From Hyphomicrobiales bacterium (GTDB lineage Bacteria > Pseudomonadota > Alphaproteobacteria > Rhizobiales > Rhizobiaceae): a stretch of DNA of 64,000 nucleotides. Both the position numbers and the translations under genes were made by a program. The notes beneath the pieces were generated by a model. That model saw nothing but the letters and a program-made list of their open reading frames with translations. It ran no database searches and had not been told where the DNA came from. Positions within the stretch are counted from its first letter, which is position 1. The number at the start of each line of letters is the position of its first letter. Positions 56,681-64,000 of the stretch are shown piece by piece. Where the stretch lies: contig UCNG01000022.1 in the NCBI GenBank assembly GCA_900473915.1, positions 110,597 through 174,596 on the forward strand, in the 5' to 3' direction.

Positions 56681-56719
56681 TTTTGCTTGGACCCGCTTTT
56701 CCCGAAACGCCCGTCTCCA

Positions 56720-57004
56720 TCAAGCGATCCGGTCAAAAGCCTGTTTCAATGCAATGTGCCGGTTCAGGTCATAACTCCAGTGCCCGCGCATTCCTTTCAG
56801 TCGTTCCCTCTCCATGAGGCGCGTCAGGCGCCGCTTGGTCTGTTCCTTTTCTTCTTGCGATGCCTTGAGAACTTCATCGAGATCGATCCCGGCGATAATC
56901 TGCAAGGCGATACGCTGCATCGCAGTCAGTTGATTCTGTTTTTGCCGGTCAAAAAACAATTTGCGGGCATGTTTGAGATCCGCTTCCATCGTCACAATCC
57001 TCAT
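56720..57004 (-). CDS. Hypothetical small charged protein
   Basis: A 94-residue predicted all-helical, highly charged protein (ADLKHARKLFFDRQKQNQLTAMQRIALQIIAGIDLDEVLKASQEEKEQTKRRLTRLMERERLKGMRGHWSYDLNRHIALKQAFDRIA). I do not recognise the family. No signal peptide or metal motif. ATG at 57004 or 56989. It is separated from mucR by a strong bidirectional terminator. Confidence 0.6.
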   Translation of the reverse strand: MRIVTMEADLKHARKLFFDRQKQNQLTAMQRIALQIIAGIDLDEVLKASQEEKEQTKRRLTRLMERERLKGMRGHWSYDLNRHIALKQAFDRIA

Positions 57005-57192
57005 TTCTGGGTGTGAACGAGCATGAGCCTCGCCAGTCGGCGTTGGATAATATTCCTAGATTTTGCCCGCAAATTTCGGTAGAATAGCCAGCAACCGCAC
57101 CCTTTGTGGTGCGTTAATGCCATGCTTACAAGGCTTTAGCCTATCTTAGAAACCACGAAATTAAGCATGTAACGCAATCCATTCTACAAAAC

Positions 57193-57201
57193 TTATCCAC
57201 C
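57193..57201 (+). promoter_or_regulatory. DnaA-box-like site upstream of the DnaA-like gene
   Basis: TTATCCACC differs from the TTATCCACA DnaA-box consensus only at the last base and lies 54 bases before the start codon of a gene whose product resembles DnaA domain IV. A single 9-mer can occur by chance. Confidence 0.4.
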
Positions 57202-57254
57202 CTTGCATTTTCCTCCGTATAAGAAGATATTCCTATTCTGGCGAGGGAAGATGA

Positions 57255-57707
57255 ATGTCTTTGGAACTATCGGATGTCATTCACACGCGGGCAGAAGCTT
57301 TCGAAGCATTGAAGCTGCTGGCAGCAAGGCATGGTCGCAACCTTAGCCTGGCAATGGAGGAGGGCTCCGCCGACCGGTTGCGGCAGCGGCACAATGTAGC
57401 GTTGTGCGATGCCCTGATTGATTTGCTTGTAGCCATGTTCGGGGTTTCCGGCACCGAATTGCGTTCTCCCTTGCGCTGCAGGCGCGAGGTTGCGCGTGTC
57501 CGGCAGATCGGCATGTATGTCGCGCACACGGCATTCGGCCTGGCCATGCGGGATGTGGCCGTGGGCTTTGCACGGGACCGCACCACGGTAATGCACGCCT
57601 GCCATCTGGTGGAAGACATGCGTGACGATACCGAATTCGATGCGATCGTCTCGACCTTCGAGCGCATTGCGCAAAGTGCTTTCGCGGAGTGGAGGATGGC
57701 GGCATGA
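57255..57707 (+). CDS. Stand-alone DnaA domain IV-like helix-turn-helix protein
   Basis: A 150-residue protein. Residues 60-145 (FGVSGTELRSPLRCRREVARVRQIGMYVAHTAFGLAMRDVAVGFARDRTTVMHACHLVEDMRDDTEFDAIVSTFERI) follow the pattern of the DnaA C-terminal DNA-binding domain, including the basic loop and a DRTTVMHAC stretch equivalent to the DHTTVLHA signature. No AAA+ domain is present. Residues 1-55 have no clear match. It may bind DnaA-box-like DNA; its role is unknown. It overlaps the next gene by four bases. Confidence 0.75.
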   Translation: MSLELSDVIHTRAEAFEALKLLAARHGRNLSLAMEEGSADRLRQRHNVALCDALIDLLVAMFGVSGTELRSPLRCRREVARVRQIGMYVAHTAFGLAMRDVAVGFARDRTTVMHACHLVEDMRDDTEFDAIVSTFERIAQSAFAEWRMAA

Positions 57708-58504
57708 CCACCCAACTGTCAGTGTCCGAAGCGAGAATCATACGCTTTCTGAAGGGCGGGTCCTGCGAGGTTCAGGATTCGGTTCGCCCCACGCATGTAT
57801 TGCTCGCTGCGGATCACGGGACCATTGCGGCTTCCCGCTCCGAACTGAAGGCCATGCATCAAAAGGAATTGCTGCGCTGGGAGAATGAACGCCTTGTTCT
57901 GGCACGAGACGCTGCCAGGAGCCAGAAGAAACGCTGCAAGCCGTCACCCGTTCCGGCAAGGAAAACCCTGACCGTGGAGTATGAGCAGGGCGAAAAGGTT
58001 GAGATCAACCCGGAAGAGTCGCCGCTCGCCATGCTCTACCGGCGCAAGACCGCGAGCGGTTCTTCCTTCATTTCGGAAGACGAGTTTCTTGCAGGTGAGC
58101 GGCTGCGTGCCGACTTCACGCGCGGCTCGCTCATGCCTTCCATCACGATGCGTTGGGACAAAAGCGTCAGGAGCAGGGCGAGCGGGTCGGGCGGGCCGGG
58201 CGGCATGGCCGAACTGACGGATATTGCGCTTGCCAGCCGCGTCCGGGTCGAGCGGGCGCTGGAGGCGGTCGGGCCGGAACTGAACGGTGTTCTGGTTGAC
58301 GTCTGCTGCTTCCTGAAAGGTCTTGAAACCGTGGAGCGCGAGCGGCAATGGCCCGCACGTTCGGCCAAGATGCTGCTCAAGGTCGGCCTTGCCGCACTGC
58401 ACCGGCATTACAACCCTCAGCCTGAAAAGGAGCGGGGAGGCGGCGCCGTCCTGCATTGGGGGGCCGACGACTATCGCCCTCGGTTGCAGCCGCAGAACAA
58501 GTGA
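57704..58504 (+). CDS. DUF6456 domain protein
   Basis: About 266 residues. The first 60 residues look like a small HTH-type region (LSVSEARIIRFLKGGSCEVQDSVRPTHVLLAADHGTIAASRSELKAMHQKELLRW). Residues about 105-245 match DUF6456 (SPLAMLYRRKTASGSSFISEDEFLAGERLRADFTRGSLMPSITMRWD...CCFLKGLETVERERQWPARSAKMLLKVGLAALHRHY). The middle KRCKPSPVPARK is basic. Function unknown; translational coupling to the DnaA-like gene suggests a joint role. Confidence 0.78.
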   Translation: MTTQLSVSEARIIRFLKGGSCEVQDSVRPTHVLLAADHGTIAASRSELKAMHQKELLRWENERLVLARDAARSQKKRCKPSPVPARKTLTVEYEQGEKVEINPEESPLAMLYRRKTASGSSFISEDEFLAGERLRADFTRGSLMPSITMRWDKSVRSRASGSGGPGGMAELTDIALASRVRVERALEAVGPELNGVLVDVCCFLKGLETVERERQWPARSAKMLLKVGLAALHRHYNPQPEKERGGGAVLHWGADDYRPRLQPQNK

Positions 58505-58597
58505 AGCCATCTCCCTCATTGACACTCCATTGGGGCGGGTCTATCGCCTGTGCCAAACAAGCCTGGCAGGCCTGATGGGGAAGTGGGGAGAAATCAC

Positions 58598-59890
58598 ATG
58601 AATTCGGTACGGGATCGGCTGGAAAGCATCCTGTCGCGGCTGGAAGCGCGGGCAGGGAATGAGCGCGTTTTCAGCAAGGTTTATGCGCAACAGGCACGTG
58701 CCGAGGCGGATGCCGCCGATGCGCGCCTGCACGACGGGCGCGCCGTTGGGCCACTCGATGGGCGCATTGTTTCGATCAAGGATCTTTTCGATGTTGCCGG
58801 AGAGCCGACGCTTGCCGGTTCGGTTATCCGCCGTGATGCAGCGCCTGCGACGCAGGATGCAACGATTGTCCGCCGTCTGCGCGAGGCAGGTGCGGTTATC
58901 GTCGGCAAGACCCATATGACGGAATTTGCCTTCACGCCGGTCGGCCTCAATCCGCATTATGGCGAGCCGGGCAATGCGATTGACCCTGCGCGCATTCCGG
59001 GCGGCTCGTCATCGGGTGCGGCAGTCTCGGCTGCGGAAGGCACGAGCGAAATTGCCATCGGTTCGGATACGGGCGGGTCGGTACGCATTCCGGCGGCGCT
59101 GAACGGCATTGTCGGCTTCAAGCCGACAGCCCGGCGCATTCCGCTCGACGGTGCTTTTCCGCTGGCGCCATCGCTGGATTCCGTCGGTCCTCTGACCGGC
59201 ACGGTGGCTGATGCCATTCTAACCGATGCTGTGATGGCGGGCGAAACACCGATATTGCCCGACGCGCTGCCGCTCAAGGGGCTGCGTGTTGCGTTGCCGA
59301 AGGGCTATCTTCTGGCCGATATGGAGCCGGATGTGGCGAAGCATTTCGAGGCATCCGTCACACTTCTCGAAAAGGCGGGCGCTGTCATTGCCGATCTGGA
59401 AGTCGATGACCTGATCCAGCGCCTGCGTGAGGCAACCCGCGTCGGCTCCATTGCGGGCATTGAGGCAAGCCATGTTCACGCATCGACGTGGCTTGGCGAT
59501 CCCGATGCCAATGTCGATCTCCGCGTGAAGCGCCCGCTCGCCGTCCGCATCAAGGTGCCGATGGAAACCTATCGCGGGATCATGGAAACGCGCGCGGCGC
59601 TGGTGCGGGAAATGGACGAGCGTTTGAGCCGGTTCGACATGTTCGTGACGCCCGCTACGCCGATTGTTGCGCCGACGATTGCCTCGGTCAACGATGACGA
59701 GGCCGAATATGACCGTGTGGAAGGGCTGCTTCTGCGGGATACGCAGGTCGGCAACCAGTTCGACCTTTGCAGCATCACCGTGCCCATGGCGGGCATGACG
59801 CTGCCAACCGGCTTCATGCTCACCGCGCGCGGCGGCACGGACAAAAGGCTGCTAGCCGCAGCCCTGTCGGTGGAAAAACTGTTAGGCTGA
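58598..59890 (+). CDS. Amidase signature-family enzyme
   Basis: A 430-residue amidase with the Ser-cisSer-Lys triad: Lys in GRIVSIKDLFDVAGEPTLAGS, Ser in PGGSSSGAAVSAAEG, nucleophile Ser in IGSDTGGSVRIPAALNGIVGFKPT. Substrate unknown; GatA is longer and this is not part of a gat operon. ATG at 58598 follows GGGGAGAA; an upstream frame to 58550 is not needed. The last nine bases overlap the convergent sufE gene. Confidence 0.9.
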   Translation: MNSVRDRLESILSRLEARAGNERVFSKVYAQQARAEADAADARLHDGRAVGPLDGRIVSIKDLFDVAGEPTLAGSVIRRDAAPATQDATIVRRLREAGAVIVGKTHMTEFAFTPVGLNPHYGEPGNAIDPARIPGGSSSGAAVSAAEGTSEIAIGSDTGGSVRIPAALNGIVGFKPTARRIPLDGAFPLAPSLDSVGPLTGTVADAILTDAVMAGETPILPDALPLKGLRVALPKGYLLADMEPDVAKHFEASVTLLEKAGAVIADLEVDDLIQRLREATRVGSIAGIEASHVHASTWLGDPDANVDLRVKRPLAVRIKVPMETYRGIMETRAALVREMDERLSRFDMFVTPATPIVAPTIASVNDDEAEYDRVEGLLLRDTQVGNQFDLCSITVPMAGMTLPTGFMLTARGGTDKRLLAAALSVEKLLG

Positions 59891-60307
59891 TTCTTTCGCA
59901 AGCTCCGCTTCGCGGCGGATGCGTGCCACCATGGAACGCAGACCATTGGCGCGCTGCGGGGTGAGGTGCTCGTCGAGGCCGAGCTTTTTCAATATGGCTT
60001 CGGGGTCTATAGTCAGGATTTCCGAAGCCTTGCGGCCCGAATAAAGCGCCAGCACGATGGCCACCAGACCGCGCACGATATGCGCGTCGGAATCGCCCAG
60101 AAATTCGATGACCGGATCGGCGCCGTCTTGCGGCAGCGTTTTCAGCCAGACCTGGCTGACACAGCCCTGCACCTTGTGCTCCGCATCGCGCGCATCGTCG
60201 GGATAGGGCGGCAGTTCCTTGCCGAGATCGATGACATAGCGATAGCGGTCTTCCCAATCATCGAGAAATTCGAAATCGGACATGATGCTATCGATGGTCG
60301 TGGTCAT
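59882..60307 (-). CDS. sufE: SufE-family cysteine desulfuration protein
   Basis: A 141-residue protein with the catalytic Cys in HKVQGCVSQVWLKT and the usual start FEFLDDWEDRYRYVIDLGKELPPYP. SufE takes persulfide sulfur from SufS and passes it to the SufBCD scaffold for Fe-S assembly. Other suf genes are not in this window. Confidence 0.94.
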   Translation of the reverse strand: MTTTIDSIMSDFEFLDDWEDRYRYVIDLGKELPPYPDDARDAEHKVQGCVSQVWLKTLPQDGADPVIEFLGDSDAHIVRGLVAIVLALYSGRKASEILTIDPEAILKKLGLDEHLTPQRANGLRSMVARIRREAELAKESA

Positions 60308-60372
60308 GATACTCGCCTGAAAGAAGTTTCTTGCCGCTTATATAGTGATGAAACGTGGCAAGGTCACGGAAA

Positions 60373-60519
60373 ACTCGAACCCATTCCGAAAAGTGTGAAA
60401 CGCCCCTGCGGGGAAACCAGCCCACTGGACCGATTTCTGATTTTTCTTCTGTCAGAACAAGATGCGCGTCAAAACAAACAGATAGAACACCGATCTGACT
60501 GGATCAGATCGGTGTTCTA
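60373..60519. repeat. Intergenic palindromic repeat copy
   Basis: CATTCCGAAAAGTGTGAAACG... AAGATGCGCGTCAAAACAAA, then a perfect 16-base inverted pair TAGAACACCGATCTGA / TCAGATCGGTGTTCTA with a five-base loop (60483-60519). Same family as the copies at 4167 and 43217. Confidence 0.75.
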
Positions 60520-60580
60520 AACTGTTCTTTCCAAGGCACAATCTTATCGATCCTCGTTTTCACTCCGATCGGATTGTGTT

Positions 60581-60603
60581 CTGGCTCCCGCTTTGGGAGC
60601 CAG
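60581..60603 (-). terminator. Hairpin after the autotransporter gene
   Basis: CTGGCTCCC-GCTTT-GGGAGCCAG, a perfect 9-base stem three bases beyond the stop of the autotransporter gene on the minus strand; no T-run. Confidence 0.65.
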
Positions 60604-60606
60604 GTT

Positions 60607-62865
60607 TCAGAACTTGTAGCTTACGCCGATATTGCCGCCCCAATTACGGGAAATATCCTTGCCGCCGGAGAAATCCATGTCGGCATGTACACTCAACGCA
60701 TCACGCAGCTGGTAGGCAAACCCCACGCCAACTTCACCGCGCGTGCCGTTGAAGGCATTGTTGAAGTCGACCGTATTGATCCGCAGCTTGTTGGAGTCCA
60801 CAAATTCCTGCGCCACGGCCACACGAACATAAGGCTGGAAAATACCGCCATTATCCAGCTTGAGATTTCGGCCGAAGGTGGCGCCGATGCGGCCCTGCAC
60901 CGAACCATAGGCGTTACCATGCGCCGACATGTCGTTATCGAGGGTATAATCGAACGAGCCGATGCGCAGTGCCGACAACTGGGCGAATGGTTCGGCATAC
61001 CAGCCGGAGGCAAGTTCATAGGTCTTGCCAATCTCGATCTGACCGCCGACGCCAGTGGCGCTGTAATCGCCTTGCGCGCCCGCGCCATCGCTCATCACCA
61101 CGCGCGCATCGTTGGCGAAGCGATTGACTTTGAAAAGACCGTCCACATAGAGCCCGTCATTACCGAGCCACGTTGCATAAAGACCGCCATAGCCGGAATC
61201 GACTTCGCCCTTGGAGCCGCCGTCCAGATCAACGGTGGAATTCGAGTAACCACCAAAGACACCAAGGATGAGTGGCAAGCCTCCAAGATTGACTTCGCGT
61301 TCGGCACCGGCTTGCAGACCCCAGACAGACTGATCGAAATCGGTGCCGCCTGCACCATTGCCGTTGAGATCACGACCGTAGGAACGCCCCCAAAGGCCAT
61401 TTTCGCCCTTGCCCATGCGCACGTCACCAAGGCGTTGGCGCAGCGTCCCGGTTTCTGCATACCAGATGTTGGCCGCCGCGGCATCCAGGCTTATGACCGT
61501 CTTCGCACTTTCAGACAGCTCTGCCGGGCGCACTGGATCAACAGGTCCCTCGCCCCCGTTGACTGATAGTTGCCAGTTATCACCGACCTTGTTCAGGTAA
61601 TATTTGTAGGCTCCAAGTTCAACCGCACCGTCTTCGACGGCAAACTTGGCATCGCCGCCATTGGTTTCGATCACGGTCAGCGCATTTGCCACTTTCGGCT
61701 CCGCGCCACTGTTTTTAATGCGCAGCATGAAATCGCCATTAGCGCCGCCAGCCTCAGTGACGACAAGCTTGTCGTCCGCAGGCATGCCGAGATTGGTGCC
61801 CATCGCAAAAGTGCCTGTACCCGACAGCGTACCGACAGTCAGTGTGTGGAATGCGTCGCCCGACCCGTCGCTGATTTCCACCACGCCGCCATCCATGGCA
61901 AGATTGGTCACGCCGCCATCGGCAACCATCTTCCAGGTTCCACCCGAATTCAGCGTCAGATTGCCGACACCCGACAGCTTCCCCTTCAAGCTCGCATTAT
62001 TGCGAAGGGTAACGTCCGCAGTGCTAAGTTCATCAACAACGACATCGCCATCAATGGCGCTATTATCTACCGTGAAATTGACAGTAGACCTAAGGACTTC
62101 GTCTAGCCAGTAGCCTCCTATTACCTCCAGAGCAATCCCGTTGTCGGAAAGCAGTTTAGACCCATTGGCAACCAGAATGTCGACACTGGTGTTGGAATAT
62201 CGATAACGAGCCTCCACTAAAATTGCGCTGCCGTCTTGCCCCTCAATCGTAGAATTATCGATAACGGCCTTCCGCCCAATATTGGGAGACTTACGAGAAT
62301 CTTCTATAATCAAGAGACCATGCTCGCCCTTAAGGCTGCTCCTATCTGTAACATTCAATTCGCCGTTCGTGAACACGATACCGCCGTTGGCCGTTCCCTG
62401 CACAGTTGAACCTTTAAAATTCATCGTTCCGCCACCAACGAGGATGCCAAACTCGATATCGTTGAAAACATAGCTGTTTTCGATAGTGGCGACAGACCCA
62501 GTCCGAATATAAACACTCCCATAAGCCATAACTTTACTGGAAATCGTCGCACCCGAAATATGAGCGGTGCTTCCATTTTCGAGATATACCCCGCTATCAA
62601 TGTCTGTCACATGCTTCTCGTAATCGACTATACCACCATCAATATTGACCTTAGACCCGTTCGCAGCAATTCCGCCAGTTTTGCCGCCTGGGTTCACATT
62701 CAAGGTCGCACCGTTGGTCAAAATCCAGTTTTCAACCGGATCTCCCGGCTCGACGTCAGCATTGCCTCCGGAAAGATCGCGCGCCAGCACGGCTGAACTC
62801 GTGGAGCAGAGCAAAAGTGCCGCAGCGATTGCGATCAGAGAATGACGATGATTGTAAAAATGCAT
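60607..62865 (-). CDS. Monomeric autotransporter with passenger domain and outer-membrane barrel
   Basis: About 752 residues, type Va secretion. A signal peptide (HSLIAIAAALLLCSTSSAVLA) is followed by a repetitive beta-helix passenger of about 420 residues (ANGSKVNIDGGIVDYEK..., TLNSGGTWKMVADGGVTNLAMDGGVVEISDGSGDAFHTLTVGTLSGTGTF). A linker near EGPVDPVRPAELSESAKT leads to a C-terminal barrel (GLWGRSYGRDLNGNGAGG... ending NIGVSYKF, terminal Phe). Brucella relatives are adhesins or colonisation factors. A start at 62901 is possible and would lengthen the signal peptide. Confidence 0.92.
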   Translation of the reverse strand: MHFYNHRHSLIAIAAALLLCSTSSAVLARDLSGGNADVEPGDPVENWILTNGATLNVNPGGKTGGIAANGSKVNIDGGIVDYEKHVTDIDSGVYLENGSTAHISGATISSKVMAYGSVYIRTGSVATIENSYVFNDIEFGILVGGGTMNFKGSTVQGTANGGIVFTNGELNVTDRSSLKGEHGLLIIEDSRKSPNIGRKAVIDNSTIEGQDGSAILVEARYRYSNTSVDILVANGSKLLSDNGIALEVIGGYWLDEVLRSTVNFTVDNSAIDGDVVVDELSTADVTLRNNASLKGKLSGVGNLTLNSGGTWKMVADGGVTNLAMDGGVVEISDGSGDAFHTLTVGTLSGTGTFAMGTNLGMPADDKLVVTEAGGANGDFMLRIKNSGAEPKVANALTVIETNGGDAKFAVEDGAVELGAYKYYLNKVGDNWQLSVNGGEGPVDPVRPAELSESAKTVISLDAAAANIWYAETGTLRQRLGDVRMGKGENGLWGRSYGRDLNGNGAGGTDFDQSVWGLQAGAEREVNLGGLPLILGVFGGYSNSTVDLDGGSKGEVDSGYGGLYATWLGNDGLYVDGLFKVNRFANDARVVMSDGAGAQGDYSATGVGGQIEIGKTYELASGWYAEPFAQLSALRIGSFDYTLDNDMSAHGNAYGSVQGRIGATFGRNLKLDNGGIFQPYVRVAVAQEFVDSNKLRINTVDFNNAFNGTRGEVGVGFAYQLRDALSVHADMDFSGGKDISRNWGGNIGVSYKF

Positions 62866-62901
62866 AACTATTATATATCCTTCTCGATAAAAATCTTTCA
62901 T

Positions 62902-63444
62902 CTTCTTTCATAAAGAAGATGAATCCCCATATTCATTTCAAATCTAAAAATATGATATACTTTTTTTCAAAAATATACCCTATGAACATCCACCATGATA
63001 TAGATGCTGTAAGCAATGATCAAAAGGTAAAAAAGGAATAAGTCATAGATACCCCCAAAATCAATTTTACGCTCAATAAACAGTAAGTATCAAACTAATC
63101 GAGTTATGTAAAGAGTATGTAATAATAAGCATATTTTTATATAAGAATATATTAATGTAAGGTATTTATTTAGGGTGCAAAATAATTACATTCCATTCAC
63201 GGCGCGCAATAGAGGAACCCGTTAGTGAGCCAAATTGATTCAGTCAGGCCGAAGCTCCACTTTAGCAGTTTGGCCCATTAAATCATGGCGTAGAATTGCT
63301 CCGGTACAGCGGCGGGGCTATGGCCCAAATTTTCCACGGGAGCGCCAAGTTCACGCACGCCATTCGAGTAGAGCTGCAGCAATCGCAAGCTTCGGCCGTG
63401 CATTTTGTCCAGCGGGATTAAGGGATAGGCCTGCTACAGCTTTA
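62902..63444. other. AT-rich region upstream of the autotransporter, no gene
   Basis: From 62902 to about 63195 the DNA is very AT-rich (ATATACTTTTTTTCAAAAATATACC and similar runs); beyond that it returns to normal composition up to 63444. I see no convincing gene on either strand. The AT-rich half must contain the autotransporter promoter and is a plausible binding region for MucR-type silencers (inference). Confidence 0.55.
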
Positions 63445-63885
63445 TCATCGAAATGCGCCGGTCGCGCGACGATCCAGTGCGCGCAGGGCGTCTTCCCGCG
63501 ATGTGGGGATGGGAATGCCGGTTGCGGCCTGGGCAGGCAGAGGTGCTGCCGGTTCCACTTTCGCAGGCGGTTGCGGCTTGGTGCCGAAACGGTCGCTCAG
63601 ATATTCAAGCGCGACACGGCTTCCTTCCAAAAGTCCGCTTCCGGCGCTGGAAACCAGCGAGGTTCCGTTCTGGCAGAAGGACGGGTTATCGATGCAAAGC
63701 TTGCCGAGCTCCACGGCGGTTTTGCCATTGGCGAGAAGCTGGCCGATTGGATCAGGTTCCCGCTCGGTCGTGGCAATGGCGGGTTTCTCCTGCGGCTTGT
63801 TCTGTTCATCCGCAGGGAAGATGCGTGGCATCACAAGGAACGCCAGCGTCAGCCAGAATGCGGATTTGAGGAGAAAACGGATCAT
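63445..63885 (-). CDS. DUF5330 domain membrane-anchored protein
   Basis: A 146-residue protein with one N-terminal hydrophobic segment (FLLKSAFWLTLAFLVMPRIFP) and a small domain around DPIGQLLANGKTAVELGKLCIDNPSFCQNGTSLV that carries two conserved Cys, as in DUF5330. The C-terminal third is Pro/Ala rich. Function unknown. The ATG at 63885 is chosen because the membrane helix starts right after it; the frame is open to 63918. Confidence 0.72.
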   Translation of the reverse strand: MIRFLLKSAFWLTLAFLVMPRIFPADEQNKPQEKPAIATTEREPDPIGQLLANGKTAVELGKLCIDNPSFCQNGTSLVSSAGSGLLEGSRVALEYLSDRFGTKPQPPAKVEPAAPLPAQAATGIPIPTSREDALRALDRRATGAFR

Positions 63886-64000
63886 TGCCTTGCTTCTGTT
63901 GCGGTGTGTCGGCGTCAATGTCCGATGAATTCGAAAAGATTCCGTAACCGTTCGGTTTGAACGTTAGGCTGTAGTGACGAATTAACTTACGGTTCGGCGT

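Noticed and set aside
60574-61566. 330-codon open frame opposite the autotransporter barrel
   Set aside because: Shadow of the barrel-coding strand, which shows clear beta-barrel periodicity and a terminal Phe.
63235-63440. Gene fragment between the AT-rich region and the DUF5330 gene
   Set aside because: Normal base composition but no recognisable peptide or start in any frame; left as non-coding.

Overview
The window looks like a chromosome segment of an alphaproteobacterium in the Brucellaceae (Brucella in the broad sense, most likely an Ochrobactrum-type strain). The reasons are: Brucella-like O-antigen genes wbkD and wbkF downstream of ppdK, bioY and a ureide gene pair; a MucR/Ros regulator; a betI-betA-betB choline operon; and many copies of a palindromic intergenic repeat of the kind common in Brucella. 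An rml (dTDP-rhamnose) operon next to wbkF argues against the classical Brucella species. Species assignment is inference; no rRNA is present to test it.

Layout. 1-11.2 kb is ordinary chromosome: ppdK, a NodB-type deacetylase, a two-gene cytochrome c operon (three-heme cytochrome plus a TsdA-like diheme cytochrome), a DUF1499 membrane protein, an MBL-fold hydrolase, bioY, allA and uraH, and a DUF2793 protein. 11.5-30.3 kb is the surface polysaccharide region: wbkD and wbkF (convergent), tRNA-Gln, a decayed IS5-type transposase fragment, then an AT-rich block with wzm-wzt (ABC export), a methyltransferase with a long coiled coil, two glycosyltransferases around wecB, an IS630-family element and an oppositely oriented GT2 gene. 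It ends with rmlACBD and manB-manC at normal base composition. Together these genes would supply dTDP-L-rhamnose, UDP-ManNAc and GDP-mannose, start the chain on undecaprenyl phosphate, assemble it and export it through an ABC transporter.

30.3-38 kb holds osmoprotection functions: otsB-otsA (trehalose), an AraC-type regulator, and betI-betA-betB with a clear BetI-type operator. 38-44 kb has a GreA/GreB-like protein, an AbrB-Doc toxin-antitoxin pair with a palindromic operator, a CorA transporter, a GntR regulator-MFS exporter operon, a Fe/Mn superoxide dismutase and a haloacid dehalogenase. 44-56 kb has an L,D-transpeptidase, an LTA-synthase-like phosphoglycerol transferase, a HerA-like ATPase, two more c-type cytochromes, an acyl-CoA synthetase and oligopeptidase B. 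56-64 kb has mucR, a stand-alone DnaA-domain-IV-like protein paired with a DUF6456 protein, an amidase, SufE, a monomeric autotransporter with a very AT-rich upstream region, and a DUF5330 protein.

The points I find most interesting are the methyltransferase/coiled-coil protein directly behind a short Wzt, the DnaA-like/DUF6456 pair with a DnaA-box-like site upstream, the IS630 copy sitting exactly in a stop codon, and several unusual perfect palindromes. No rRNA, CRISPR array, replication origin or intact prophage was seen.
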